Made by a program: the position numbers and the translations under genes. The notes beneath the pieces were generated by a model, which made no database searches, was not told the DNA's origin, and was given only the letters and a program-made list of their open reading frames with translations. A DNA stretch of 64,000 nt. Origin: Zygnema cylindricum. Lineage: Eukaryota; Streptophyta; Zygnematophyceae; Zygnematales; Zygnemataceae. Below, one piece after another: positions 19,929-29,227 of this stretch (positions within the stretch are counted from its first letter, which is position 1; every line of letters starts with the position of its first letter). Location of the stretch: the NCBI GenBank assembly GCA_037447655.1, contig JBBHKE010000440.1, positions 221,826 through 285,825 of the forward strand, written 5' to 3'.

Positions 19929-21782
19929 TCAACTCTTACAAACAAAATAAACAAAACACTCCCTTCCCTTTTTCCTTTTTCTTTTCTTTTTCCTTTTATA
20001 TAACTTAAGAAATATGCTCTCGTATTTAAAACACTGCATTAGATGAAATGAAATTATAACTGCATCACACATTTCATTTAGCATCCCACTTATCATAAAT
20101 CCGAGCAAAGATTTTATCCACCTTATCTCTTTTCTATCCACACTAAATCCACTTTCCCTCTTGCAATTCAAACAACCAGCCCCATCTCCAATCTGCAGCA
20201 CACACCCTGAGGCTAACCCTTTTACAGGCACACCTTCATAAATACCATCACTCCCTTTAGTGAGGTCAAACCCATTACCCCCAAAACATGAACTTTCCTC
20301 ACTCTCTCCCATGGATTTCTTTCCACTCTCACTTTCTAAATTTATTCCCAATAAACCTTTCTCCTCCCCTAAACCTTTCATTAAGTATTCCTCTTCTTCC
20401 TTATCTTTTAACACTCCTAGTTTCACTTCTCCCCTTTCCTCGGAATCCGTTGAAGTCTCCTTTTCCGACCAGTTTTCTTTTTCTAAAAAATTCTCCTCAT
20501 TATTTTTATTTTTCCCTTTTTCAATAATTGGTCCTAGATCCGACTTACTCATTTCTAAGTCATACACTCTACACTCCTCGACATCCTCAAGTACCTCCTC
20601 TCTCTTTACTTCCCTTATACCTCCAAAAGCACACTGTTGCCTTCGTGCAATTACTGTGTGCTTTTCTTTCTTCCCCATACTACTAATCTGGAGAAGCTCT
20701 AAAATATCTTCATCCTCTTTCTCCTCTTCCCCTTCTTCCTCCTCATCCACATTCCAACTTCTAAGTTTTTCCAAACAAGGGCATTCTTCCATATAATGAC
20801 CAGGTTCCCTACAAAAGAAGCAAACCCCTTTTTTCAAAGATCCCGTGTCTTTTCTTCTCCCTCTTTTTCCACCAAAGTTCCGATAAGGTTTACCTTTGTC
20901 TTTCTTCCTCTCATCACGCTTCCGCTTGTCACCACCGTTCCTCTCATCACGCTTCCGCCAATCACCACCAGCTGAAAAAGCATTGACCCTGTCCTTTCCC
21001 CTTCGAAGCTCCAAAGTGCTTTCCCTCACAAGAATTATCCCCATGGTAAAGCTCCAAGTCCATGAGGAGCCATCCCTTGCCTGCATACGATAAATAATGC
21101 TTTCGTACTCACTTGGGAGTTTCATAAGTAGTGTATTAATCTTACCCTCCTCAGATTCTACACATCCCGCACTAGCTAGCTCAACATATAACGCAGCAAT
21201 ATCATTGCAAAACTCTATCATGCTACCGCCTTTATAAACATAGGCATCTATTTCCTGTTTTACTAATTGCTGCCTCTGAATAGTCTCACTCTTATAAATC
21301 TGAATTAGTACTTCCCATATCTCTGAAGACTTGGTTAGACTTAAAAGAGTGATAGTTATCGACTTACACACATATCTAAGTATGAGATGTTTTGCTATAG
21401 TGTTTTTGTATTCCCATATTTTTCTGTCATTTTCCTCAGTTTTAATCCCTACATGTGGTACCATAGCTGAGAGCCTAGCTCCCCTCACCATAGGTGTCCC
21501 TTTTTCCTTCTCCCCTATTTCCCCATCCACGGAAAGATTCTTCCCTTCACCTTCCGTTGCATCTGAGCTCCGGATGATATTCTGGGCAGCCTCAGATGAA
21601 TCTCCATAGTAAGCTCCTCCAAAGCCAGGTGGCGGACATCTCACTTGTCCCGAAACGATTCCCCATAAGTGCTTCTCAAAAAGCAATCCCGCCATTGTAA
21701 ACTCCCAATAAGTGAAGTCTGTTCCATCGAACATAGGCACCCTAGATGGTGGGCCCATAACCTGAAACTCTGAGACCTCCAT
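19929..21782 (-). CDS. Element B Gag fused to a shrunken RNase H-like remnant
   Basis: 617 residues, uninterrupted. Starts MEVSEFQVMGPPSRVPMFDG, with the ATG 20 bp inside the 5' LTR, so the PBS is translated (QVMGP). The Gag core spans about 120-260 (IQIYKSETIQRQQLVKQEID, YVYKGGSMIEFCND); a basic stretch 276-312; a CCHC zinc knuckle at Cys321, Cys324, His329, Cys334. An acidic linker follows with a fossil pre-protease motif (RRQQCAFGG, 380-388) and an integrase-tail trace (CRVYDLE). Residues about 503-617 align with copia RNase H (DLTKGSDGIYEGVPVK, CVLQIGDGAGC, WIKSLL, MCDAV), but the STMEAEY block is lost, so catalysis is unlikely. The C-terminus has a lysine/arginine run (597-606). It presumably makes capsid and packages RNA. 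Confidence 0.88.
   Translation of the reverse strand: MEVSEFQVMGPPSRVPMFDGTDFTYWEFTMAGLLFEKHLWGIVSGQVRCPPPGFGGAYYGDSSEAAQNIIRSSDATEGEGKNLSVDGEIGEKEKGTPMVRGARLSAMVPHVGIKTEENDRKIWEYKNTIAKHLILRYVCKSITITLLSLTKSSEIWEVLIQIYKSETIQRQQLVKQEIDAYVYKGGSMIEFCNDIAALYVELASAGCVESEEGKINTLLMKLPSEYESIIYRMQARDGSSWTWSFTMGIILVRESTLELRRGKDRVNAFSAGGDWRKRDERNGGDKRKRDERKKDKGKPYRNFGGKRGRRKDTGSLKKGVCFFCREPGHYMEECPCLEKLRSWNVDEEEEGEEEKEDEDILELLQISSMGKKEKHTVIARRQQCAFGGIREVKREEVLEDVEECRVYDLEMSKSDLGPIIEKGKNKNNEENFLEKENWSEKETSTDSEERGEVKLGVLKDKEEEEYLMKGLGEEKGLLGINLESESGKKSMGESEESSCFGGNGFDLTKGSDGIYEGVPVKGLASGCVLQIGDGAGCLNCKRESGFSVDRKEIRWIKSLLGFMISGMLNEMCDAVIISFHLMQCFKYESIFLKLYKRKKKRKRKKGRECFVYFVCKS
21750..21762 (-). other. Primer binding site of element B
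   Basis: TGGGCCCATAACC on the plus strand, a perfect 13-base match to the initiator tRNA-Met anticodon arm, adjoining the LTR with no spacer. Confidence 0.85.
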
Positions 21783-23109
21783 TGGCCCTCAGAGTATGCA
21801 GATCCAAAAGAAGCTAATCTAGATAGTGCCGACTCCAAGTTAATATAAACCCAAGTGACTGACCCCTTGACAGTCAGAACCCCAATATTGATTCACCCCT
21901 GTGAAATAACACTTTATGTGTGCTCAGTTCCACCACAGAATGCAAAGTTAGAATATGAGATTTGGACACATTCACCCACTTTGACTTTCCCTTAGAAATA
22001 CAGCCACCCTGGCAGACAAAAACTCTGACCGACTACACCCCTGTGTAGCCTGGACTCCCCTGAGTCCGCAGCAAAAAGAATCACTGAAAATGGTCAAGTA
22101 AATTGATAGTTATGGCTGGCCAAAGTTTGCCATTTATACAGGGTGCTCTCTGGGAGAGGCAGCTACTTACCCAGAATTTTCTAAGTCCTATCCCCTCTCT
22201 AAAACTCTATCTACTGAGGTACGGACCAATCACATTACTGTATAGTACACAAAGGTACAGATGCCGGTGTACCTTCTGTACGGTCATCGTACAACATGGC
22301 TAAAAAGCCAACAAATGTCCTATCCGGATTCGCTCTTATAATCTCCGGAATTCCTGCCTCCCAATCTCATCTCTCCACGTGGCACCAGGTCATGCCGCGT
22401 CATAAAAACACCGTACGAAAAAGTACAAGTGCCGGAGTACTTTCTGTACGTACATTGTACGATGTCGCCATAGTGCGACATTTGTAATTCCCGGATTTGT
22501 TTTCTGCCGTTCCGGAAATTACGTAATCCTGTACGATGTTGCCACGTGTCATCCGGAGTGGCGGCGTCTGCAAACCGCCAAATTATCCTTTCGCGTAGCC
22601 GGCGCTAATCACGGCCGTCCGATGTATTTCGGCATTCAATTGTAGCCGTTGAAAATTGGTGCGCGGTATTTGTTTCGCTATCGAAACAAATGCGCGGTAT
22701 CCGTTCCGTACCCGTACTGTACTCCGTACTAAACTAAACTGTCTCTATGTAGTAAATATCGTAACCCAGTTAAATGGAAGATCCTATCTATAACTGTTTA
22801 AATATTTATCAAACCCTAAGCGTAGTAGCACTATTCGTAGACTAAATGGACAAAGCTGACGGCTACTGAACTGTTGACGGACGGTAGGTACCAGGATCAA
22901 TTCCTGGGTCCGTCAAATATATTTTTGGTAAACATACCTATATTATCTATTCCTGTCTCTCTGGAAAGCTTAGGCAGCCATGGCTCTAGCTCCCTCTCCA
23001 GCCTTCAGTGACTACGACAAGTGTGGGGGCTTGGAGGAGGGAGTCAGAGGCAGACTGCCTCTACTCTTCTCTATCTAACAAAGACCTAGAAAATACCCAA
23101 ATATCAACA
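21763..23109 (-). repeat. Element B 5' LTR
   Basis: 1347 bp. Differences from the 3' LTR that I can see: CTTTATGTG for CTTTCTGTG, ACCCCTGTG for ACCCTTGTG, AAAAAGCC for AAAAAACC, GGTGCGCGG for GGTGAGCGG, GTAAATATC for GTAAACATC, AAATATATT for AAATACATT. All are single-base changes, four of them transitions. Confidence 0.92.
22133..22140 (-). promoter_or_regulatory. TATA-like box in the element B 5' LTR
   Basis: Element strand TGTATAAA, followed by TGGCAAACTTTGGCC and preceded by the inverted repeat CTCTCCCAGAGAG. The same hairpin, TATA and CAAAG order occurs in LTR K and element J. This is the likely start region of the genomic RNA. Confidence 0.55.
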
Positions 23110-23259
23110 GAGTGTACTGAATCTGTGTACTCCCTTCGGAGTTACATACAACACTAAATCTTGTCTACGACACTTTGTCTTGTACACAAAAATGACTAAG
23201 TCCGGAATATCTTTCTCACACATGAGATATAGAGAGGCTAAAGGTTTTCAAAAACAACA
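23110..23259 (-). repeat. Element E 3' LTR, second part
   Basis: Resumes GAGTGTACTGAATC after element B and ends TTTTCAAAAACAACA, the same end as the solo LTR at 26547. It is followed by CTCCTCTAAAC (purine-rich on the element strand), the PPT side. Confidence 0.65.
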
Positions 23260-23945
23260 CTCCTCTAAACCGTCAGACTCTCTCAGCCACTAAGTCCACA
23301 TTCCTCTCTATAAAACTTCAATTTAGGTGTCAGTAAAGGCTTAGTCATCATATCTACAACCATATTTTCATACGGCTGATAACTGAGTTTCAAAATTCAG
23401 TTCATCACCTTCTCTCTCACAAAATGAACTTGATATCAATATGCTTGCTTTTGAAGCAATGACTCGGGTTAGATGCAATCGCAATAGCTGCCTGGTTGTC
23501 ACAACACACTATTTGAGGTCCGGATTGCATAAAATGAAGTTTTTGAAGGAGAGACTTTACCCATAGTAACTATTTGACAGCTGAGCTTGCCGCCATATAC
23601 TCAGCCTCCATTGTAGACTGGGCTGATACCATTTGAAGTTTGCTACTCCAACAGTATGTTCCACTTCCAATCTTCAAAATGAATCCGGTGATGGATGGCG
23701 GCTTGGCATGTCTCCGTAGCTGGCAACACTCCAAGTCTGAATTTTGACTTCTTCTCCATCGAGAGCAAGTTGAAGATTCCGTGTCCCTGCAAGGTACCGG
23801 AGAACCCTCTTTGCTGCCTCCCAATGTGATTTCCTCGGATTCTGTAAACTCTGACTCAAAACACCAACAGCTGCCGCAATATCCGGCCTCGTATTGTTCA
23901 TGAAGTAGATTAGGTTGCCGACAATCTGCTAGTATAGAATGGTGG
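23260..23945 (-). pseudogene. Element E RNase H
   Basis: Two overlapping frames: NTRPDIAAAVGVLSQSLQN, HWEAAKRVLRYLAGTRNLQL, TWSVASYGDMPS (catalytic Asp of WSDASYGD changed to Val), then a frameshift to GSGTYCWSSKLQMVSAQSTM and EAEYMAASSAVK. Further left are LLWVKSLLQKLHFMQSG, a CCDNQAAIAIASNPSH block and PLLTPKLKFYREE. It is inactive but recently so. Confidence 0.85.
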
Positions 23946-24660
23946 CTATAGAATCAGCCTCCCCTCATTCAAAGGTGTCCTCAAAAATGCCTCCTTCATT
24001 GGTCTCCATGCCTTCCACTTTTTGCTTAAATTCCATGGGAGTGGCACTTCCCTTTGCCTTTGCCAAGCCAAACTTTTCAAGCACATTCTCTATCACTTCT
24101 TGCTGGGTTAGATAGACTGTTCTCCTATCTTTATCCCTTTCTACTTGAATTCCAAGAATATACTTTGCCTCCCCTAAATCTTTCATCTCAAATCTTAAAT
24201 TCAAGTTTGCCTTTATTTTGTTAATCTCATTTAATGACTTACTTAGCAATAGCAAATCATCTATATAAACTGCAATGTACGTAATCCCATCTTCCCCTTC
24301 CATAACATAGATTGAGTTATCTAAACTAATCCTTACAAAATCGAGACCAGCTAAAAACTCATCTAGTTTCAGATTCCACTGACGTGGAGCCTGCTTCAAA
24401 CCGTTCAAGGATTATGTTTCAAATCGTACAAGGATTTCAACAGCTTACCTACCATATTTTCTTTTCCGGTTTCTTCATACATTTCAGGTTGCTTTATATA
24501 AATCACTTCCTTTAAATCTCCTTGCAAGAAAGCGATCTTAACGTCCATTTGATGTAATTCGATATCCTCAATAGCCGCTAAAGGCAACAAAATTCTAACA
24601 GTTGGAAATTGGACAACCGGAGATAAAGTCTTTTCATAGTGAATTCTCGTCTTCTAACTT
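23946..24660 (-). pseudogene. Element E RT, palm and fingers
   Basis: The frame 23965-24408 has QAPRQWNLKLDEFLAGLDFV, TYIAVYIDDLLLLSKSLNEI (catalytic YIDD intact), MKDLGEAKYILGIQVERD and LTQQEVIENVLEKF. Upstream, 24405-24590 has AIEDIELHQMDVKIAFLQGD and IYIKQPEMYEETGK. A small internal duplication near 24400-24430 (the ACCGTTCAAGGATT and AATCGTACAAGGATT pair) breaks the frame between them. Confidence 0.87.
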
Positions 24661-25007
24661 TAGTTTTTTGCAACAAGCCTAGCGTTATATCTTTTAAGAG
24701 AATTATCCGGATTTAACTTAAATTTAAAGACCCACATACAACCGATGGCCTTTCGATCCGGCGAAAGTTCCACAAACTCCCAAGTTTGAGCCTCCATTAT
24801 CGATCGCATTTCATCGTTCACCGCCGAGATCCATTGATCTTTTTTTTGAGCTAAAAAAGCCTCGTGTAGTGTGACTGGTTCCATCGTGCTTGCAAAAAAT
24901 ACAGCATGCTCCACCGGTTCCTCTCGTAGCATGATGCTTTGCCTTCTTCCCCCCGAAAAACCGGTTCCTCTCGTAGCATGATGTTTTGCCTTCTTCCCCC
25001 CGAAAAA
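24661..25007 (-). pseudogene. Element E RT N-terminus and linker
   Basis: TLHEAFLAQKKDQWISAVND, EMRSIMEAQTWEFVELSPDR, KAIGCMWVFKFKLNPDNS and RYNARLVAK: the classic copia RT entry. The frame upstream is broken by a 47-bp tandem duplication. Confidence 0.87.
24914..25007. repeat. 47-bp tandem duplication
   Basis: Two adjacent copies (24914-24960, 24961-25007) beginning CCGGTTCCTCTCGTAGCATG, differing at one base (GATGC versus GATGT). The length is not a multiple of three, so it shifts the element E frame between linker and RT. Confidence 0.9.
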
Positions 25008-25360
25008 TTTGAGGCTGGAACTGATGGATCTGTATGTTGTCGCCGAGGAGGAGGAGGAGTATCCTCTACAAGTGGACCAGTCGTAGTGTCCGAAGTGGGA
25101 GTAGGAGATGTTTCGCTAACGACAGATGAAGAAGAGGTTGTAGAAGAGGTAAAAGGAATACTTTCAAAAATTACATATTCTTGGATTTTGGATTTTTTCT
25201 CAAAATCTGTCATGCCAAAAACATCTATTGATTGACTCTCTTCTTTAACCTCTATATTTTTAGCAATCTGAAGAGTTTTCTTATCCGTATTATGTACTTT
25301 ATAGCCTACGGACTCATCATCATATCCCATAAAAATTCCGTGAACCGATTTCGGACTAAG
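25008..25360 (-). pseudogene. Element E integrase C-terminal tail and linker
   Basis: LSPKSVHGIFMGYDDESVGY, KVHNTDKKTLQIAKNIEVKE, then a Ser/Thr/Pro-rich linker ending PSVPASNFSGGRRQ, the motif preceding copia RT. It joins exactly to the integrase core at 26553 once the solo LTR and one target-duplication copy are removed. Confidence 0.87.
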
Positions 25361-25365
25361 CTTAG

Positions 25366-26547
25366 GGTTGTCCATAGCAATTTCCAGCCATGGTTTTACC
25401 TTCGAAAGCATCACAGACTACCTCAAAAACAGCCTACGTTGAATCCACTCTGAATTCTGAAGAATTAACAAAAAAATCTGAAAATACATAAACAAATAGT
25501 TCCCAGGTCACCCAGTATCCCTAAAAATTTTCATATATAAATACCTAACAGAATTATCACATCATCTAGTCAAAGTTGCAGAAAAACAGTTTGCCATAAC
25601 TTTGATAAATCATACCAACTTCACAATGACACCCTAAGCAAACCAGATACACACTAGGTCTGAAAATTTGCCACAATATTACCAATACAAGGAGGAACAC
25701 ACATGCAAAAATTCAGATAATTTTGCATATAGATCTGAGAGAAATCTTCAGATAAAATCACCAAAAATGACCTAAAATAGATCTAAAAAGTTCCTAAGTC
25801 CAAAAATGACTAAGTCCTACAAATATACACTAGAGCCATTTACTGAATGTACGGAGGCATACCAACCGTACGCAATCTACCAACTACCTTTATTAATGTG
25901 AGTATACCCGAATGCTTTTAGGTATGTCAGAATGAGTAGGTCTACACTAATAACTAATGCATATAAGACACACCATTGTTGTAAATATTTACAAGACTCC
26001 ACGAATCTCGTCAAACGAATCCAAGCCGTCCAAAATAAATATCGTGTGATTGATGTGATTTCGCGTCCCCAACCAAAAAGAAGGCGCCGCCGTCGGTAGC
26101 TCTTTTTTAGCATCCTTGATGTCGTGTCGTATGGTCACAAAAATCCACTTGACGAAATGACGTCATCTCATCCAAATTAGTCCGTACCGGCGGCATCCTT
26201 ATTTCATAAATGCCGGTCACGCCACTTTCAGTTCAAAATCCATTCGTCATTATTATGATTCATAGCTGCGGCGTACCTTTTCAAACATTCCAAATCGGAT
26301 CATTTCGCGATCCGCTGTACATTTGACTTACACGATCCGTACCTTTTCATATGTTTGTTCAAGCCACTCAAATAGTTTCGTACGTCCCAAAATAATTAGG
26401 ACCATTACTCCCCCAATCCGCAAATCCATTCGAACCTCCACAATAAATCAAGATAGCATACGCATTAAAATCGCGTACTGTACTCACGGAACATTGTGTA
26501 TGCACGAAACGACGTGTACGCACGAAACTAACTTTTCAAAAACAACA
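25366..26547 (-). repeat. Solo LTR inserted in the element E integrase
   Basis: 1182 bp, plus-strand GGTTGTCCATAGC (expected TG start) to CAAAAACAACA. The 5-bp target duplication CTTAG lies at 25361-25365 and 26548-26552. The integrase reading frame continues across the insertion (CFILDNFPIS, then KLSPKSVHG). It lacks PBS, PPT and coding sequence, so it is the product of LTR-LTR recombination. U3 contains CGTACG, ACGAAAC and GTTTCGT words at about 26320-26530. Confidence 0.92.
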
Positions 26548-26552
26548 CTTAG

Positions 26553-27300
26553 AAATAGGAAAATTATCCAAAATAAAACATTTACTAACAAAAGCCCGGA
26601 AGTGACTATCATTCGGCTTCCTTTCGGTCCACACTTCATATGGTGTTTTCCCTTTAATTGTACTAGTCTCTATTATTTTCCTAATATACAAATCACAATA
26701 GAAAGCCTCACCCCAAAATTTAAAATTTATCCCTTTATCTAACATCATTGGTTTTGCACTTTCCGTTAAAGTCTGGTTAATTCTTTTCGATACTTCGTTT
26801 TGCTCCGGAGTATAGGGAACTGTAAACTCACGAGAAATACCGTTTTCTTTTAAATTTTCCGAGAATGCATGAGAAATATATTCACCTCCGTTGTTGGACC
26901 GAAGGGCGGGGATCGGTTTCCCATAAAGCTTTTCTGCCCACACCCTAAAATGCTTGAAGTGAGTGAGCACTTCACTCTTATCTTTCATAAAGTAAACCTT
27001 GTTGTATCTTGAGAAACCACTGGTAAAAGTGACAAAAAAACCAGCTGCCAGTGAGGGAAGAGACTTTTGACGGTCCCTACACATCCGAATAAATAATTTG
27101 CAGCAAATCCGTGGCTCGGTTATCCGCGGTTTGACGTAGAAGCAGCTTGTGAAGCTTTCCCAAAGCTCACCCATCACATACATGAGAGTCCTTTTGTCTT
27201 AATTTGACGCCATCTATCTCATTTTGTTCTACAATTTTATCAAGCCTCTCATGATGAACATGACCAAGCCTCTTATGTCACAAAACAATTTCAGGAAGGA
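26553..27300 (-). pseudogene. Element E integrase core and zinc module
   Basis: From high to low: HKRLGHVHHERLDKIVEQNE with the preceding Trp as TGA; CDG, stop, ALGKLHKL; then TFTSGFSRYNKVYFMKDKSE, LRSNNGGEYISHAFSENLKE (the Asp of SDNGGE is Asn), FTVPYTPEQNEVSKRINQTL (catalytic Glu region), NFKFWGEAFYCDLYIRK and TPYEVWTERKPNDSHFRAF. Stops at TGG and TGC codons show C-to-T decay. Confidence 0.85.
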
Positions 27301-27611
27301 CATTGGAGTATCCAAAGTCAATTTCATTAGCCAAATCTATCCGGTACAACAAGTTTGGGTCTCTAATTCCTACCAAAGCTACCCTCCTATCTTTGCTTAC
27401 TAACTTTTTCCCATTTTTTTGTAAAATTTCAAAACCTTTCATTTCGGCCACCAAAGTAGAAAACAAAATTTTCTTAAACTTTGGAATATAGAGAACATCA
27501 TGTAAAGTCACTTTTACAACTTGACCATTGATGTCACAAGCTAACTCCACGCTTCCCTTTGACGTAGCCTCCACACGGCCGTCATCCGCATAAAAAATAT
27601 TGCGAGTGGGA
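27301..27611 (-). pseudogene. Element E protease end and GAG-pre-integrase
   Basis: VEATSKGSVELACDINGQVV, KVTLHDVLYIPKFKKILFST, FEILQKNGKKLVSKDRRVAL and LLYRIDLANEIDFGYSNVLP. This is the segment between the protease active site and HHCC zinc module. It joins the protease at 28955 across a solo LTR. Confidence 0.85.
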
Positions 27612-27616
27612 ATAGT

Positions 27617-28949
27617 GTTGTTTTTGAAATGTTAGTTTCGTACTTACGCCACATTTTGTGAGCACGCGACGGTTCGTGTGTAGATTATTACCGAAAATAT
27701 TGTGGTGGTACAAATGGAGGTTCGACTGGATTTGTGGATTGGGGGAGTAATTGTACGATTGAAATTAAAGGGATTAATTGAGTGGCTCAGAATACGTTTA
27801 CAAATGGACGGCGCATCGCGAAGCGATACGATGTGAAATTACGAAATGTTGAATATATACGCCGCCGGTACGAAGCGTCTTATTTGGACAAGTGTCCTTT
27901 ATTTGCGAGAGGCGTATTTATTGCAAAGGACGCAAATTCGGTACGGTTTAATTTCGGCAAGTGGTACGTGGTACATTTGGAGGGCGGACGGCGCCCGCCG
28001 ATATTTCCAAAGGATTGTATTTTGATAATGTGGTATCAAGTGGACTGTACGTATGTGATGTGGGTTCATGACGTGGTGTTGTCCTCAAGTGACTAATCAA
28101 GTTGATACTCAGTACGCGGATTTTACGGAAGCGTCGATGTAAATATTTGGTTGAACATTGATGTGTCTTTTGTGAATTAATTATTAGTGTAGATTTACTC
28201 ACTTTGACATACCTTGAAGTATTCGGGTATACCGACATTAATAGAGGTAGCTGGTAGATAGCGTACGGCTGATATGCCTCCGTACATTCAGCAGTAAGCT
28301 CTTGTTTATATTTATAGGACTTCGTTATTTTAGGACATAGGAACTTTTTGGACCAAAAACTGTTTATGGTTATTTTTGGTTATTTTATCTGAGGATTACT
28401 CTCAGATATGCAAGCGGAATTATCTGAAATTCTGCATGTGCGTTCCAATTTATATTTTTAATATTGTCACAGATTTCAGGTCTATTGTGTGCCTGGTCTG
28501 TGTTTTACTTCATTGTGAAGTTAGTCTGTCTGATCAAAGTTCTGGCTGACTATTTTTCTGCAACTTTGACTAGATGATGTGATCAATCTATTTATTATTT
28601 TTGTCTGAAACTTTGTGAGGTCATTCTATATCCTAGATAATATCTGTTAATGTAGTTTCAGCTTGTTTTGTTAATTCTGTTGAATTCTGTGTGTATCCAA
28701 AGTACGCAATTTTAGTTATGGCTGACTGTTTTTCTGCAACTTTGACTAGATGATGTGATCAATCTATTTATTATTTTTGTCTGAAACTTTGTGAGGTCAT
28801 TCTATATCCTAGATAATATCTGTTAATGTAGTTTCAGCTTGTTTTGTTAATTCTGTTGAATTCTGTGTGTATCCAAAGTACGCAATTTTAAGGGTAGTCT
28901 GTGGTGCTTCCTAGGGTGAATCCATGGCTAGAAATGGCTATTTACAACA
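27617..28949 (+). repeat. Solo LTR in the element E protease, with internal duplication
   Basis: 1333 bp, TGTTGTTTTTGAAATG to ATTTACAACA. Perfect target duplication AATAG at 27612-27616 and 28950-28954. The protease frame is collinear across it. It is the same LTR family as 25366-26547 but in the opposite orientation. It is longer because of a 176-bp tandem duplication. U3 has TTTCGT and CACGCGACG words. Confidence 0.92.
28539..28890. repeat. 176-bp tandem duplication inside the solo LTR
   Basis: Units 28539-28714 and 28715-28890 both run from GGCTGACT through TTTCTGCAACTTTGACTAG to GTACGCAATTTTA with only a few differences near the start. The LTRs at 29228, 31510 and 25366 carry a single copy. 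Confidence 0.88.
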
Positions 28950-28954
28950 AATAG

Positions 28955-29227
28955 GAGTGAGGGTTTTGAAGTAAACCCGGTAACCGCACATGTGGGAAGA
29001 GCATCCGGAGTCCATAATCCACCCATTCTCTCGAGGTCCCTCCATGAGATCCTTTGCAAGAGCAAAGAACTCATCATCATCCGATTGCGGAAATCTGACC
29101 ACGTCTTCTTTTTCCTCCGGCTGTTCGTCTTGTGACGTCTCATCGATTGCAAAGAACACCGCATTTTTAACCGGCAGTTTTGATGCCGACACTTTTGAAG
29201 GTGAATCCTCCGACCGCACCTTCCATC
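28955..29227 (-). pseudogene. Element E protease active site and Gag end
   Basis: ENGWIMDSGCSSHMCGYRVY with the protease DSG, preceded by an acidic linker (FAIDETSQDEQPEEKEDVVR). The frame is cut at 29228 by the F1 LTR; the Gag zinc knuckle and core are missing. Confidence 0.8.

Larger units (their letters stand above)
18554..23109 (-). mobile_element. Element B: young gag-only (TR-GAG-like) copia element
   Basis: A complete 4556-bp minus-strand element: 5' LTR 21763-23109, PBS, a single 617-codon Gag-type ORF, PPT, 3' LTR 18554-19900. Both LTRs are exactly 1347 bp and differ at about six positions by my reading. Flanks are GGGTG (18549-18553) and GAGTG (23110-23114), a likely 5-bp target duplication with one change. 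There is no protease, integrase core or RT palm, so transposition would need enzymes from relatives. It inserted into the 3' LTR of element E. Confidence 0.9.

Noticed and set aside
20260-20796. 178-codon plus-strand Ser/Phe-rich frame
   Set aside because: It is the antisense of the acidic linker and knuckle of B's Gag; Ser/Phe/Pro richness is the reverse of Glu/Lys codons.
26323-26742. 139-codon plus-strand frame
   Set aside because: Spans the end of a solo LTR and antisense integrase; composition artefact (Thr/Ile-rich).
27782-28096. 104-codon plus-strand frame in the solo LTR
   Set aside because: Lies wholly within U3/R of the LTR; related LTRs have stops in this frame.
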